IMG/VR virus record: IMGVR_UViG_3300027969_004187
Span: 1 to 34,434 of that record
Length of the DNA: 34,434 nt
Reading direction: 5' to 3' (one strand)
Source of the DNA: a virus
Shown piece by piece: positions 16,867 to 24,817 of the stretch. Position 1 is the first letter of the stretch, and each line of letters begins with the position of its first letter. Made by a program: the position numbers and the translations under genes. Under the pieces are notes generated by a model, which was given only the letters and a program-made list of their open reading frames with translations, was not told the origin of the DNA and searched no databases.

Positions 16867-17439
16867 ATGATTATTAAACAAGCGCTATACGATGGTAAAT
16901 TTATTCATGAAAGATTTGCATATAGATATTATAATAAAGAAGTATCTCCATATGGTAATATTGTAGCTTTTAGAGCGCCCATGCATGTAACAGATGCACT
17001 AATTGATCTTGAAGACTCTTTGAGTCAAGACTTTATTTATAGTGATGATGCAATTAACTTCTGTTGGGAAATTCCTAATCTAGATCCTTTTGGTGCTGTA
17101 GCTTTTCAAAGATTATTTAATACTTTACTTGGTAATATTTTTTACGATTATATTTCACCTTTTGGTAAAATGAAGGGCGATGATATTATGGTTAAAGTAC
17201 CTATCGATCCATATAATTTTGATAACAAAAAAGCAAGCGTCTCTATTACATATTCTAAAAATAATACTGCAATTGGTCATACTGGTATTAACGTTAGAGC
17301 AGGAGATAAAGCACCTGCTTTCGCTTACTCGTCAAATCTAACAGATGAGGAGTGTGAGAGTTTTATGCAAGAAGTCATAAAAATGTTTAATGATACTGTT
17401 GCTGATATTTTTGTTGCTACGACTAAAGTTATTGTATGA
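16867..17439 (+). CDS. DUF366-like protein
   Basis: A 190-residue protein that I match from memory to DUF366, a family of unknown function best known in archaea. The agreeing pattern is FIHERFAYRYY at 13-23, IVAFRAPMHV with a following LIDLEDSL (the family's 'D-L-E-D' motif), an IYS..AINFCWEIP segment (family: MLHFIVE) and QRLF. The protein is rich in conserved acidic residues, but no catalytic motif is known. It overlaps the clamp-loader gene by ATGA, so it is probably expressed with replication genes. A database profile search would be needed to confirm the family. Confidence 0.5.
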   Translation: MIIKQALYDGKFIHERFAYRYYNKEVSPYGNIVAFRAPMHVTDALIDLEDSLSQDFIYSDDAINFCWEIPNLDPFGAVAFQRLFNTLLGNIFYDYISPFGKMKGDDIMVKVPIDPYNFDNKKASVSITYSKNNTAIGHTGINVRAGDKAPAFAYSSNLTDEECESFMQEVIKMFNDTVADIFVATTKVIV

Positions 17440-17819
17440 ATATTTTTGATTTGATTCGATTTTTATTCTTTAAAGTTAAGAATAGTCCTAAAGAAGTAAC
17501 TGAAGAGATGTCACAATGCTTTATGCCCTATATGATTAATAGATGGCTCAGCTTTTACGATAGATCTCAAGCTGTACTAGTAAACGAGACTCTTAATAAG
17601 TTTAGTAATGTATTAGGCGACAAGTCTAAAATGTATAAGTTATATGATAATATCATTCCTAGATTATCATACAAAAAAATTAATTATGTTAAAAAAATTA
17701 AACAAGATAAAGATAAAGAAAACGAAATAGAAAATATCGGAATGATTGCTTCAAATAAGAATATATCAGAAAGAGAAGTTAAACAATACGTTGAGTTCTA
17801 TAATATATACTGTAAATAA
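17436..17819 (+). CDS. 62: Clamp-loader small subunit, T4 gp62-like
   Basis: A 127-residue protein resembling the small subunit of the phage clamp loader. With the gp44 ATPase this subunit opens the sliding clamp and loads it at primer ends. The recognisable part is residues ~26-50: CFMPYMINRWLSFY, where phage members have 'F-M-x-Y-M-x-N-R-x-L-S', followed by an Asn/Glu/Leu helix. It is shorter than T4 gp62 (187 residues), and no gp44 gene is next to it in the window, unlike in T4. The start is in an ATGA overlap and the co-chaperonin gene begins 4 bases after its stop. Confidence 0.68.
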   Translation: MNIFDLIRFLFFKVKNSPKEVTEEMSQCFMPYMINRWLSFYDRSQAVLVNETLNKFSNVLGDKSKMYKLYDNIIPRLSYKKINYVKKIKQDKDKENEIENIGMIASNKNISEREVKQYVEFYNIYCK

Positions 17820-17823
17820 AAAT

Positions 17824-18243
17824 ATGCCTGCTAACATTGATCAACTACTTACTACAAGAAGTCTTATTGACTTATCCTCTCATTCATCTGGTGACTTTGG
17901 TCTAGATGATTATGAGCTATCTATGATTTTAGACGATATTCTATTAGTAGAATATGTTGATATTTCATCTGATGGAGATAATATTGTACGGAATGGTATT
18001 TATATTCCCACAAATGCTGTTACTCAAGCATGGAGAAAAGCTAGAGTTATTCTCGTTGGTCCCAATTCTAAACACGTTAAGAAAGATGATATTGTAATCT
18101 TTCCTAATACTCTAGGTGTTGCTGTCGCTAATATTGATATTGAAGGTTATGGTAAAATTAAGAAAGGCATTTTCCTTAATGAGAGCAGAATATTTGGTAT
18201 CTGTAAATTAAAAAATGAAAGTCCAGTACTCGAGTCTGAATAG
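17824..18243 (+). CDS. 31: GroES-like co-chaperonin, T4 gp31-like
   Basis: A 139-residue protein of the GroES fold. T4 gp31 replaces host GroES so that GroEL can fold the major capsid protein. Visible pattern: DDILLVEYVD (first strand of the barrel), NGIYIPTNAVTQAWRKARVILVG (the mobile-loop region and following strand), VKKDDIVIFPNTLGV, and FLNESRIFGIC at the end, as in the family's last strand. An ~35-residue N-terminal extension before the fold is longer than in GroES. I chose the ATG at 17824, just after the gp62 stop, not an ATG within gp62 at 17746 that would add 26 unlike residues. Overlaps the next gene by 29 bases. Confidence 0.8.
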   Translation: MPANIDQLLTTRSLIDLSSHSSGDFGLDDYELSMILDDILLVEYVDISSDGDNIVRNGIYIPTNAVTQAWRKARVILVGPNSKHVKKDDIVIFPNTLGVAVANIDIEGYGKIKKGIFLNESRIFGICKLKNESPVLESE

Positions 18244-18592
18244 TGATTTATTGAACAATGTATGTGAGGTAAAGTTTTTAAAAAGAACTAGTCCTCCAGG
18301 TCGTCCAGAATATAGACGAATGATATGTACAAAAAGCTATGAATTACTCTCTTCTGTAAACGGTAAAATTTCTTTAAACTTTAGAGAAGCTACTCACCAG
18401 AAAGCAATAAATGAATCAGTAAAAAATATGCTAGTTGTATGGGACATACTAATGCAAGATTACAGAATAATTAGTCTTGATGATTGCGATTTAGTTAAAA
18501 AGATTCCTGCAGATGAATCATTTTGGGAATACTTTAATACAAATATTTACCCAATGACAACAGAGCAAAAAGTAAATTTTATGAAATCATAA
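18215..18592 (+). CDS. WYL_2-like Sm/SH3 beta-barrel protein
   Basis: A 125-residue protein resembling the WYL_2 (DUF2693) group common in T4-like phages. The shared pattern is FLKRTSPPGRPEYRRMICT (21-39), a SVNGKISLNF strand, MLVVWDILMQDYRIISLDDCDLV (the Sm-like barrel strands) and a C-terminal FWEYFN then MTTEQKVNFM. The function of the group is not known; an RNA- or DNA-binding role is often proposed because of the fold. The ATG at 18215 lies inside the co-chaperonin gene (29-base overlap), so they are translated together. Confidence 0.6.
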   Translation: MKVQYSSLNSDLLNNVCEVKFLKRTSPPGRPEYRRMICTKSYELLSSVNGKISLNFREATHQKAINESVKNMLVVWDILMQDYRIISLDDCDLVKKIPADESFWEYFNTNIYPMTTEQKVNFMKS

Positions 18593-18605
18593 GAGCATAT
18601 AAGTA

Positions 18606-18660
18606 TAACTTCATATGTAGTATTTTAACCTAAGCGGTGTAATTAATACATATGAAGTTA
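18606..18660 (+). repeat. 14-bp perfect inverted repeat covering a start codon
   Basis: TAACTTCATATGTA at 18606-18619 pairs perfectly with TACATATGAAGTTA at 18647-18660, with a 27-base loop. The right arm contains the ATG (18652-18654) of the next gene. In mRNA the hairpin would hide the start codon, so it may be a translational switch; as DNA it could also be an operator. Confidence 0.75.
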
Positions 18661-18993
18661 GAAGCTTATAGTGATTTTTTCAAAAATTTATTGTTACACG
18701 ATGTTATTATAAAGTATAACAACAAAATTTTAAAAACAGGTAAAATAAAAAATTTCGATATAAAACAGTTTTATATAAAACTTTATATCGAAAATATAAA
18801 AGGTAAAATAAAGATCTTAGAACTGCCTTATCCTTTTGATATTACTCAAACAAAACAAAAAACAATACTTAATTACCGAATAGCAACTTTTTGTGGTGGT
18901 AATAATGAAATGTTCTTCCGTATTAAATTACTACAAAAAAGTGTAAGTAAACTTTATGATAATTTATTGGAAATAATACCAATAAAGAAATGA
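18652..18993 (+). CDS. Unrecognised 113-residue protein
   Basis: A basic protein rich in Lys and Ile whose predicted strands (ILKTGKIKNF, FYIKLYIEN, KIKILELPYPF) suggest a small beta barrel similar in size to the preceding WYL_2-like protein; I do not recognise a family. A CGG segment is at ~82-84. The start codon lies in the right arm of a 14-bp inverted repeat, and 100 bases further a 12-bp inverted repeat (18753-18793) encloses a 14-base palindrome, so the gene is unusually structured at the nucleic-acid level. There is a 59-base gap before it and a 20-base gap before the helicase. It may be a small regulatory protein; this is a guess. Confidence 0.5.
   Translation: MKLEAYSDFFKNLLLHDVIIKYNNKILKTGKIKNFDIKQFYIKLYIENIKGKIKILELPYPFDITQTKQKTILNYRIATFCGGNNEMFFRIKLLQKSVSKLYDNLLEIIPIKK
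18753..18793. repeat. 12-bp inverted repeat with a palindrome in its loop
   Basis: TTTCGATATAAA at 18753-18764 and TTTATATCGAAA at 18782-18793 are perfect reverse complements. The 17-base loop contains a perfect 14-base palindrome, GTTTTATATAAAAC, at 18768-18781. All lies inside the coding frame of the 113-residue protein. Confidence 0.7.
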
Positions 18994-19013
18994 ACTACTC
19001 TATAATATAATAT

Positions 19014-20669
19014 ATGTCAACAACCTTACTTGAAAGTTTCCCTAACAATTATAAAGCTAATCAATCTCAAGTAACATTACTTAATAGTATAGATAAAGCA
19101 TTTAAAGATGGTTATAAGTTTGTTGTATGTTGTGCACCTACAGGTTCAGGTAAATCATTTATCTCAAAAACATTAAGTAATATATCTATTGAACCATCTG
19201 ATAAGTTTAAACAACTTATTGATAATTATGATGCATATAAAATAAAACATACCGGAGGTTATACATATGCAGACGATTGTGAAGAAGAGAAAGCTTTTGG
19301 TACATTTGCATTAACGATTACAAAAACTCTTCAAGATCAATACAAAGATCTATTCAAAGAAATAAGCGTACTAAAAGGCAAATCTAACTATCAATGTGAA
19401 GTAGATACGAAGTATACTACAGAAATTGCTCCGTGTCTTTTTCATAAGAGTATTAAAGACGACTGCTGGGAAAAGAATAAATGCCCGTACTATAATGCAC
19501 GTAATACAGCATTAAAATCGACTTTTGCAACGTTGAATTATACTATGTTTTTTGCATTACCGAGTCATGTAAAACGTAAAGAATATATTGTATGTGATGA
19601 AGCATCTGAGTTAGAAGATCAAATTGTTAAGCAATTCACATGCACTGTAAGCTTTGATACTTTACGAAAGAGTGATATTACGATACCTCCGTTTGAGGGT
19701 GATAACTATGATAAAGCTTTTAAATGGGTAAATAACGTATTAATTAAAGTAACAAATAAAGTTGAAGCTTTACAAGATTTACTAGTTAATAAAGCATCTA
19801 CTAATAAACCTAAAGTAAAAGCTACTGTAGGTGAAGAAAATAAAAAGTTAGAACTTATTATGCTTCGAGGGTTACAATCAAAACTAACAGCTCTACAAAA
19901 TAACTGGAATGAATGTGAATATCTATTTGAGACAGATACAAAATCAATTTCGTTTATTCCACTTAAAGTAGATAAGCTAGCTACTAACTTATTTGATTAT
20001 GCTGATAAAGTTGTTCTTATGTCAGCTACTATTATCGATCATAAGAATTATTGCAAGTCCTTAGGTATTACTGATTATAAGTATATAGAAGTTGAATCAT
20101 CCTTTGATGCTAAAAATGCTCCTATTTACGCGCAATCAAAAGTCAAACTAAGTTTTAATAATTTAAAGCAAGAATTACCTAAGATTGCTAAGCAAATTAT
20201 TGAGATATGTAATCATCATAAAAATGATAAGGGTGTAATTCATACGCATACTAATAGTATAACATCTTACTTACATCTTACGATGAAAGATAGTAGATAC
20301 TTGTTTAGAGAGCCTGGTATCAATAACGAAAATTTACTCGAACAACATTATAATACAGAAGAACCTACAGTATTGATTTCACCATCGATGGGATATGGAG
20401 TGGATCTAAAAGATGATCTTGCGAGATTTCAAATCATTATTAAAGCACCTTACTTACCTATGAAGGAGAAGAGAGTTGAAAGGCTGATGAAAATAGATAA
20501 GGATTGGTATATAAATAAAATGTTAGGTTCGATGATACAAGCATGTGGTAGAGGTATTAGGTCTAGTAAAGATCATTGTGTTACTTATATATTAGATGGA
20601 GCGATTATTGATAGTGTAATTAAAAATAAGAGCAAACTACCAAAGTATTTCTTAGATCGATTCGTATAA
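19014..20669 (+). CDS. XPD/DinG-type Fe-S superfamily 2 DNA helicase
   Basis: A 551-residue helicase that would unwind DNA using ATP. Walker A is APTGSGKS at 41-48, the Walker B is CDEAS at 194-198 (DEAS in place of DEAH), LMSATII is motif III-like, HTHTN the strand before motif IV, SMGYGVDL motif V and QACGRGIRS motif VI. Between motifs I and II are four cysteines, Cys128, Cys141, Cys151 and Cys157, with the spacing of the iron-sulfur cluster of XPD, FancJ and DinG. Such enzymes act in repair and in clearing blocked forks. T4 itself has no member of this group. No Shine-Dalgarno; ATG follows repeated TATAAT-like sequence. Followed by a late-promoter-like octamer at its stop. Confidence 0.88.
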   Translation: MSTTLLESFPNNYKANQSQVTLLNSIDKAFKDGYKFVVCCAPTGSGKSFISKTLSNISIEPSDKFKQLIDNYDAYKIKHTGGYTYADDCEEEKAFGTFALTITKTLQDQYKDLFKEISVLKGKSNYQCEVDTKYTTEIAPCLFHKSIKDDCWEKNKCPYYNARNTALKSTFATLNYTMFFALPSHVKRKEYIVCDEASELEDQIVKQFTCTVSFDTLRKSDITIPPFEGDNYDKAFKWVNNVLIKVTNKVEALQDLLVNKASTNKPKVKATVGEENKKLELIMLRGLQSKLTALQNNWNECEYLFETDTKSISFIPLKVDKLATNLFDYADKVVLMSATIIDHKNYCKSLGITDYKYIEVESSFDAKNAPIYAQSKVKLSFNNLKQELPKIAKQIIEICNHHKNDKGVIHTHTNSITSYLHLTMKDSRYLFREPGINNENLLEQHYNTEEPTVLISPSMGYGVDLKDDLARFQIIIKAPYLPMKEKRVERLMKIDKDWYINKMLGSMIQACGRGIRSSKDHCVTYILDGAIIDSVIKNKSKLPKYFLDRFV

Positions 20670-20672
20670 ATA
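20665..20672 (+). promoter_or_regulatory. T4-type late promoter octamer before gp15
   Basis: TATAAATA, identical to the T4 late consensus, overlaps the end of the helicase gene. The start codon of the gp15-like gene is 48 bases downstream, so this is the only late promoter here with a normal leader. Confidence 0.6.
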
Positions 20673-20720
20673 AATATAATATAGAGCATCATTACAGGTG
20701 CAATATTAGAATTATTAACT

Positions 20721-21803
20721 ATGAAAAATTATACATACAACTGGAATGTCAAAGACATAGTTACACAATTCCTAGCTGCATTTGATGATACGATTATTAA
20801 AAGATATAATCAGAATAGAGAGCCTACTGAAGTTATTGAAGTGCGATATGTACTTGCTCCAAAACAGAGAGTGATGTATGACATTGTTAATAAAGCTCAA
20901 AACTTAACACTACCAGTTGTTGCTTTAAATGTAACGAGCATTTCTCGAGATGAAAAAAGAGTCTTTAATAAACTCGATTACTTATATAATGCTTCAACTG
21001 AAAAAAATAGCACTGCGGTTAAAATGCCGGTACCTATTAATATAACAGTTAGTATGTCTATACTAACGCGTTATATGGAAGATATGGATCAAATTATATC
21101 TAATTTCTTACCATATAATAATCCATATATTATATTAGCATGGAAAGAACCGACTGAAACAACAGATGTTATCGAGATACGATCAGAGGTTCTTTGGGAC
21201 GGTAACATTACAATGTCATCACCAGTAGATTCTACATTTAGCGATAAATTTAGAATTACAGCAGATACTACATTCACTATTAAGGGGTGGATCTTTAAAG
21301 ATAAAAACGAAATTTCAGCGCCAATATACTATATTGATACTAATTATAGAATTCCAGATAGTGAATTATATCTATCCTATAATTCTCTATCTGGCACTAC
21401 TGTAGTAGAAACACAAAGTATATCAGCATACCCCACGATTACAGAAGTATTATATAATACAGTTGGAAAACAATTTCCTATGCTTTCAAGCTATAAAATA
21501 GTTAATAAAAATATTAATAGCTTTATATTAAATGGAGATAATTATCAATATACCAGCTATGTATTATTAAGTTCAAATAAATTAACTTTAGTACCTAGCA
21601 CAACATCCGTAGCTACTGCAAAAATGGGAGCAGTCTCAGGATATATATTACCATTAAGTAGTTATAATATATTAAATAACAATACAATATTACTCAATTT
21701 ACCAACATTATCTGGTTCTGGAAATCTAGACGTTGTGATTACAAATCCAGCTGGTTATGCTTCAATAAATAAAAGCTTAGGTTTTTCTTTAATAGTAAAT
21801 TGA
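20721..21803 (+). CDS. 15: Tail-sheath stabiliser / tail terminator, T4 gp15-like, with extra C-terminal domain
   Basis: A 360-residue protein. Residues ~1-195 match T4 gp15, the ring at the top of the tail that closes the sheath and tube and joins the neck: NITVSMSILTRYMEDMDQIISNFLPY at 107-132 corresponds to the gp15 segment 'L-S-I-F-T-R-Y-E-D-D-M-F-Q-I', and FRITADTTFTIKGWIFKD at 177-194 to its 'W-S-L-T-F-E-V-N-G-W-M-Y'. T4 gp15 has 272 residues; here the region ~235-360 is an extra beta-rich domain (PTITEVLYNT ... SGNLDVVITNPAGYAS) with the look of an IPT/TIG immunoglobulin-like fold. It precedes the portal gene. Confidence 0.8.
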   Translation: MKNYTYNWNVKDIVTQFLAAFDDTIIKRYNQNREPTEVIEVRYVLAPKQRVMYDIVNKAQNLTLPVVALNVTSISRDEKRVFNKLDYLYNASTEKNSTAVKMPVPINITVSMSILTRYMEDMDQIISNFLPYNNPYIILAWKEPTETTDVIEIRSEVLWDGNITMSSPVDSTFSDKFRITADTTFTIKGWIFKDKNEISAPIYYIDTNYRIPDSELYLSYNSLSGTTVVETQSISAYPTITEVLYNTVGKQFPMLSSYKIVNKNINSFILNGDNYQYTSYVLLSSNKLTLVPSTTSVATAKMGAVSGYILPLSSYNILNNNTILLNLPTLSGSGNLDVVITNPAGYASINKSLGFSLIVN

Positions 21804-21818
21804 TTACTTAATAGTATA

Positions 21819-21826
21819 GATAAATA
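21819..21826 (+). promoter_or_regulatory. Late-promoter-like octamer before the portal gene
   Basis: GATAAATA, one mismatch to TATAAATA, ending 7 bases before the ATG at 21834. Confidence 0.45.
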
Positions 21827-21833
21827 ATTAATA

Positions 21834-23645
21834 ATGTCAGATACATCTACTACTTCTAATTCTAATAAGTCATATACTCAAAATGATGGTAGATCTTCTA
21901 CGTTTGGTAGAAATTTAACTAATTTTATTCAGAATAAATTACCCTACTCGAATATATCGCAAGATAATGACGCTTTAAATCCAAAATATAAATACTTTAA
22001 AAAGCTACAGATGAACAGATCTGAAGCTCTTATAAGAAATTCAGTATCGTCAGTAACTTCAAATAATTCACTTATAGGTGAGTTTAGTAAAGATACATCT
22101 TTTGGAGATGTAATGTATGCAAATATACAGCAGGATAAAGGTGCAAGAATAAGAGACTATAGAGTAATTGCTGCTGCTGCTGAAGTAGTAGATGCGTTAG
22201 ATGAAATATGTGATGAAACGATTAATGTAGATGAAAACTCTAATATAGTTAATTTATCTATTAAGGCTCATGATTTAACAGTTAGAGAAAGAGAGATTAT
22301 AGATGATGAATTTGAGAAATATATTGAATATTTTGATCTTAAAAATAGAGGTTGGCAATTTTTTAGACAATTATTAATAGAAGGTGAATTATTTTTTGAG
22401 CTTATAATACATCAAGATTATTTAAAAGAGGGTATCTTAGGAGTTATTAATTTACCTTGTGAATTAATTGACCCAGTATACACTAATTTACAAAATATGC
22501 TAATTAAGGGGTATGTTTATAGAAAACCTGTATACAGTCCTAACACTCCTAATAAGATTGAAAGAGTTGATTTTGTTCCTATGGAGGAAAATCAAATTAT
22601 ATATACTAATTCAGGTGTGTTTAATGAGTCTAAGACCTTTGTTATACCGTTTTTAGAAAATGCTCGACGACCTTATAGACAACTTTCTTTAATTGAAGAC
22701 TCTATTGTTATATACAGACTTGTTCGTGCACCGGAGCGGTTAGTATTTAACGTTGATACTGGTAATATGCCCCCACCAAAGGCTGAAGCATATATGCGCA
22801 AGTTGATTCAAAACTACTGGTCTAAGAAGACTTTTGATATGGATCAAAACGATGTGGTTAAGAAATTTAATCCACAATCAATGCTCGATGCTTTTTGGTT
22901 TGCAAAAAGACAAGGATCTGAAGGTACATCTGTTACTCAATTACCTGGTGGCGCTAATCTTGGAGAATTAGCTGACTTAATGTACTTTGTTAAAAAGCTA
23001 TATCGCTCTCTTAAAGTACCTTCTTCGAGACTAGATCCAGAAGACTCGTTTAAAGATGGTACAGAGATATTAAGAGAAGAATTAAAATTCGCTAAGTTTG
23101 TTATTAGGCAGCAGCAAAGATTTGCAGCAAGCCTTAAGAAAGGCTTTATGATTCATCTCAAGTTAAAGGGATTGTGGGAACAGTATGATTTAGACCAAAA
23201 TAATTTAGAGGTTGAGTTTAATGTACCTACTAACTTTTACGAAATGCGTGAAAGTCAAAGACTAGAGCTTAAACAGAAAACTTACTCTAACTTTGCAACA
23301 GATGAATTTATATCAGCAACATTTGCACAAAAAAAATATCTTGGCTGGAAAGATCATGACATTCTTGCAAATAGAGAATTCTTACGTAAAGATGCAGAAT
23401 TCCAATGGGAGTTAGCGCAAATCTCTGCATCAGGACCTGCTTGGAAAGAAGTTATGGTAGCTGGTGATCTTGGTGCCGGTGAAGGAGCTGAACCAGGTAT
23501 GCCAGGGGGCGCTGGAGCAACACCTGGCATGCCGCCTGACTTTGGAGGTGGTCCTGCAGATACATCTGGAGCTGGTGCCGGAGCAGGAACAGTACCTGAA
23601 GCTCCTCCTGAGCCTGCAGAAACTTCTGAAGCTCCTACAGCTTGA
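21834..23645 (+). CDS. 20: Portal vertex protein, T4 gp20-like
   Basis: A 603-residue portal protein: twelve copies form the channel at the head vertex through which DNA is packaged. The core matches T4 gp20 in order and length (T4: 524 residues): an AAEVVDALDEICDE segment at ~120-133, LKNRGWQFFRQLLIEGELFFELI at ~171-193, YRLVRAPERLVFNVDTGNMPP near 292-312 and the SSRLDPED ... FVIRQQQRFA helix region near 397-440, all typical of the family. The last ~65 residues are a low-complexity tail rich in Gly, Pro, Ala and Glu that T4 does not have. Ends with TGA 26 bases before the neck gene. Many Ser/Asn residues at the N-terminus. Confidence 0.92.
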   Translation: MSDTSTTSNSNKSYTQNDGRSSTFGRNLTNFIQNKLPYSNISQDNDALNPKYKYFKKLQMNRSEALIRNSVSSVTSNNSLIGEFSKDTSFGDVMYANIQQDKGARIRDYRVIAAAAEVVDALDEICDETINVDENSNIVNLSIKAHDLTVREREIIDDEFEKYIEYFDLKNRGWQFFRQLLIEGELFFELIIHQDYLKEGILGVINLPCELIDPVYTNLQNMLIKGYVYRKPVYSPNTPNKIERVDFVPMEENQIIYTNSGVFNESKTFVIPFLENARRPYRQLSLIEDSIVIYRLVRAPERLVFNVDTGNMPPPKAEAYMRKLIQNYWSKKTFDMDQNDVVKKFNPQSMLDAFWFAKRQGSEGTSVTQLPGGANLGELADLMYFVKKLYRSLKVPSSRLDPEDSFKDGTEILREELKFAKFVIRQQQRFAASLKKGFMIHLKLKGLWEQYDLDQNNLEVEFNVPTNFYEMRESQRLELKQKTYSNFATDEFISATFAQKKYLGWKDHDILANREFLRKDAEFQWELAQISASGPAWKEVMVAGDLGAGEGAEPGMPGGAGATPGMPPDFGGGPADTSGAGAGAGTVPEAPPEPAETSEAPTA

Positions 23646-23658
23646 TATTGATGTGAGC

Positions 23659-23666
23659 TATAAATA
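23659..23666 (+). promoter_or_regulatory. T4-type late promoter octamer before the neck gene
   Basis: TATAAATA, exact consensus, ending 5 bases before the ATG at 23672. T4 late transcripts start about 6 bases after the octamer, which would place the start at the A of ATG. Confidence 0.65.
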
Positions 23667-23671
23667 CTTAC

Positions 23672-24817
23672 ATGGCATTAGTATGTGAAGTAAAACCTGT
23701 ATCTGCTTTCTTATCTACGAATTTAAGTAATAAGATTGAATCGTTTCAGCAGTTAGGTGATAGAATAAAGAGATCTTTAGGCTGGCCCTTAATCTCTCTC
23801 GAAATACATCAAGATCAACTATTTGAGAATATTCAAATAGCTATTGAAATGTTCTCTAAGTACGCTGGGTATACTCAAGAGTTTTTAATTTTTGATTCGC
23901 AGTTATACGAAAAAAATAAAGGTATTCGTCTCGATCATTTATTTACAATCTCAAACTCATCTTATACTCAAGCACAAAAACTAGCACAGTCTCCTCCTAG
24001 TCCGAGTATGGGATTTACAGCTGAAACTCCTAGCGCTGTATATGTTATAACCACTGAAGTACCTACATCAGTTTTTGCATCATCTTCTTCTTTATCAAGT
24101 GTATTTACCATTAATATGGATGCGTTTGATATTATAGATCAAACTATATATAGCAGTATTACAAGTTTTAATACAAGTTTATCTTCTTATTTTACACCGA
24201 CTAAGCAGAGAGTATTAACCAAACAAAGTGAACCAACAACAGTAACCACATATAATAATGCTTTTGATTATGATATAATGGATTATAGGAAAGTTATTGA
24301 TGTGACTGAATTTGAAGAAGGTTCATCTAATGGAGTTAATACTCTATTTACACTTGAGCAAACACTCGCGCAACAAACTTATTTTAGTTATGCTTTAGGT
24401 AATTTTGGATTCGATTTAGTATCGTGGTATACTGTTAAGGAGTTTATTGATACACGTGAAAAAATGCTAGCGACAAGAAAAGATATTAGCTTTAATCCAC
24501 GTACTCAATATATGCAAATGTATCCGCAACCTAATGTAAGTCGTTTTTATGGTGTTATAACCTGTTATGTAGAGCGACCTATTAGAGATTTAATTAAAGA
24601 GCAATGGGTATATAAATATGCATCTGCTCTATGCAAGATAGTAATTGGAAGAGTTCGAGGTAAGTTCACAGGAGTGTCATTACTCGGTGGTGGCTCTCTT
24701 AACACTGACTTATTAGCCGAAGGTATAGGTGAAAGAGACGCACTCGAAAAAATGTTATTAGAAGGAGCTTCTCCAGGAGCGGGAGACGCGGATCCAACGC
24801 TATTTTTCGTAGGATGA
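23672..24817 (+). CDS. 13: Neck protein, T4 gp13-like
   Basis: A 381-residue protein that resembles gp13 of T4-like marine phages. The matching segments are the N-terminal helix with SLGWPLISLEIHQDQLFENIQIAIEMFSKY (gp13: 'L-G-x-P-V ... V-x-x-x-Q-x-x-x-x-x-D-D-A-I-x-x-F') and the C-terminal FYGVITCYVERPIRDLIKEQWVYKYASALCKIVIGRVRGKFTGVSLLGGGSLN, where family members have 'E-A-Y ... W-x-D-P-W-L-Q-R-Y-A-T-A-L-I-K-R-Q-W-G-x-N-L-x-K-Y ... L-P-G-G'. It would form a ring joining portal and tail. The middle (~100-210) is Ser/Thr-rich and extra, making it longer than T4 gp13 (309). Overlaps gp4 by ATGA. Confidence 0.75.
   Translation: MALVCEVKPVSAFLSTNLSNKIESFQQLGDRIKRSLGWPLISLEIHQDQLFENIQIAIEMFSKYAGYTQEFLIFDSQLYEKNKGIRLDHLFTISNSSYTQAQKLAQSPPSPSMGFTAETPSAVYVITTEVPTSVFASSSSLSSVFTINMDAFDIIDQTIYSSITSFNTSLSSYFTPTKQRVLTKQSEPTTVTTYNNAFDYDIMDYRKVIDVTEFEEGSSNGVNTLFTLEQTLAQQTYFSYALGNFGFDLVSWYTVKEFIDTREKMLATRKDISFNPRTQYMQMYPQPNVSRFYGVITCYVERPIRDLIKEQWVYKYASALCKIVIGRVRGKFTGVSLLGGGSLNTDLLAEGIGERDALEKMLLEGASPGAGDADPTLFFVG

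Noticed and set aside
17746-17823. An earlier start for the gp31-like gene inside gp62
   Set aside because: The 26 extra residues are not GroES-like and the ATG at 17824 follows directly after the gp62 stop.
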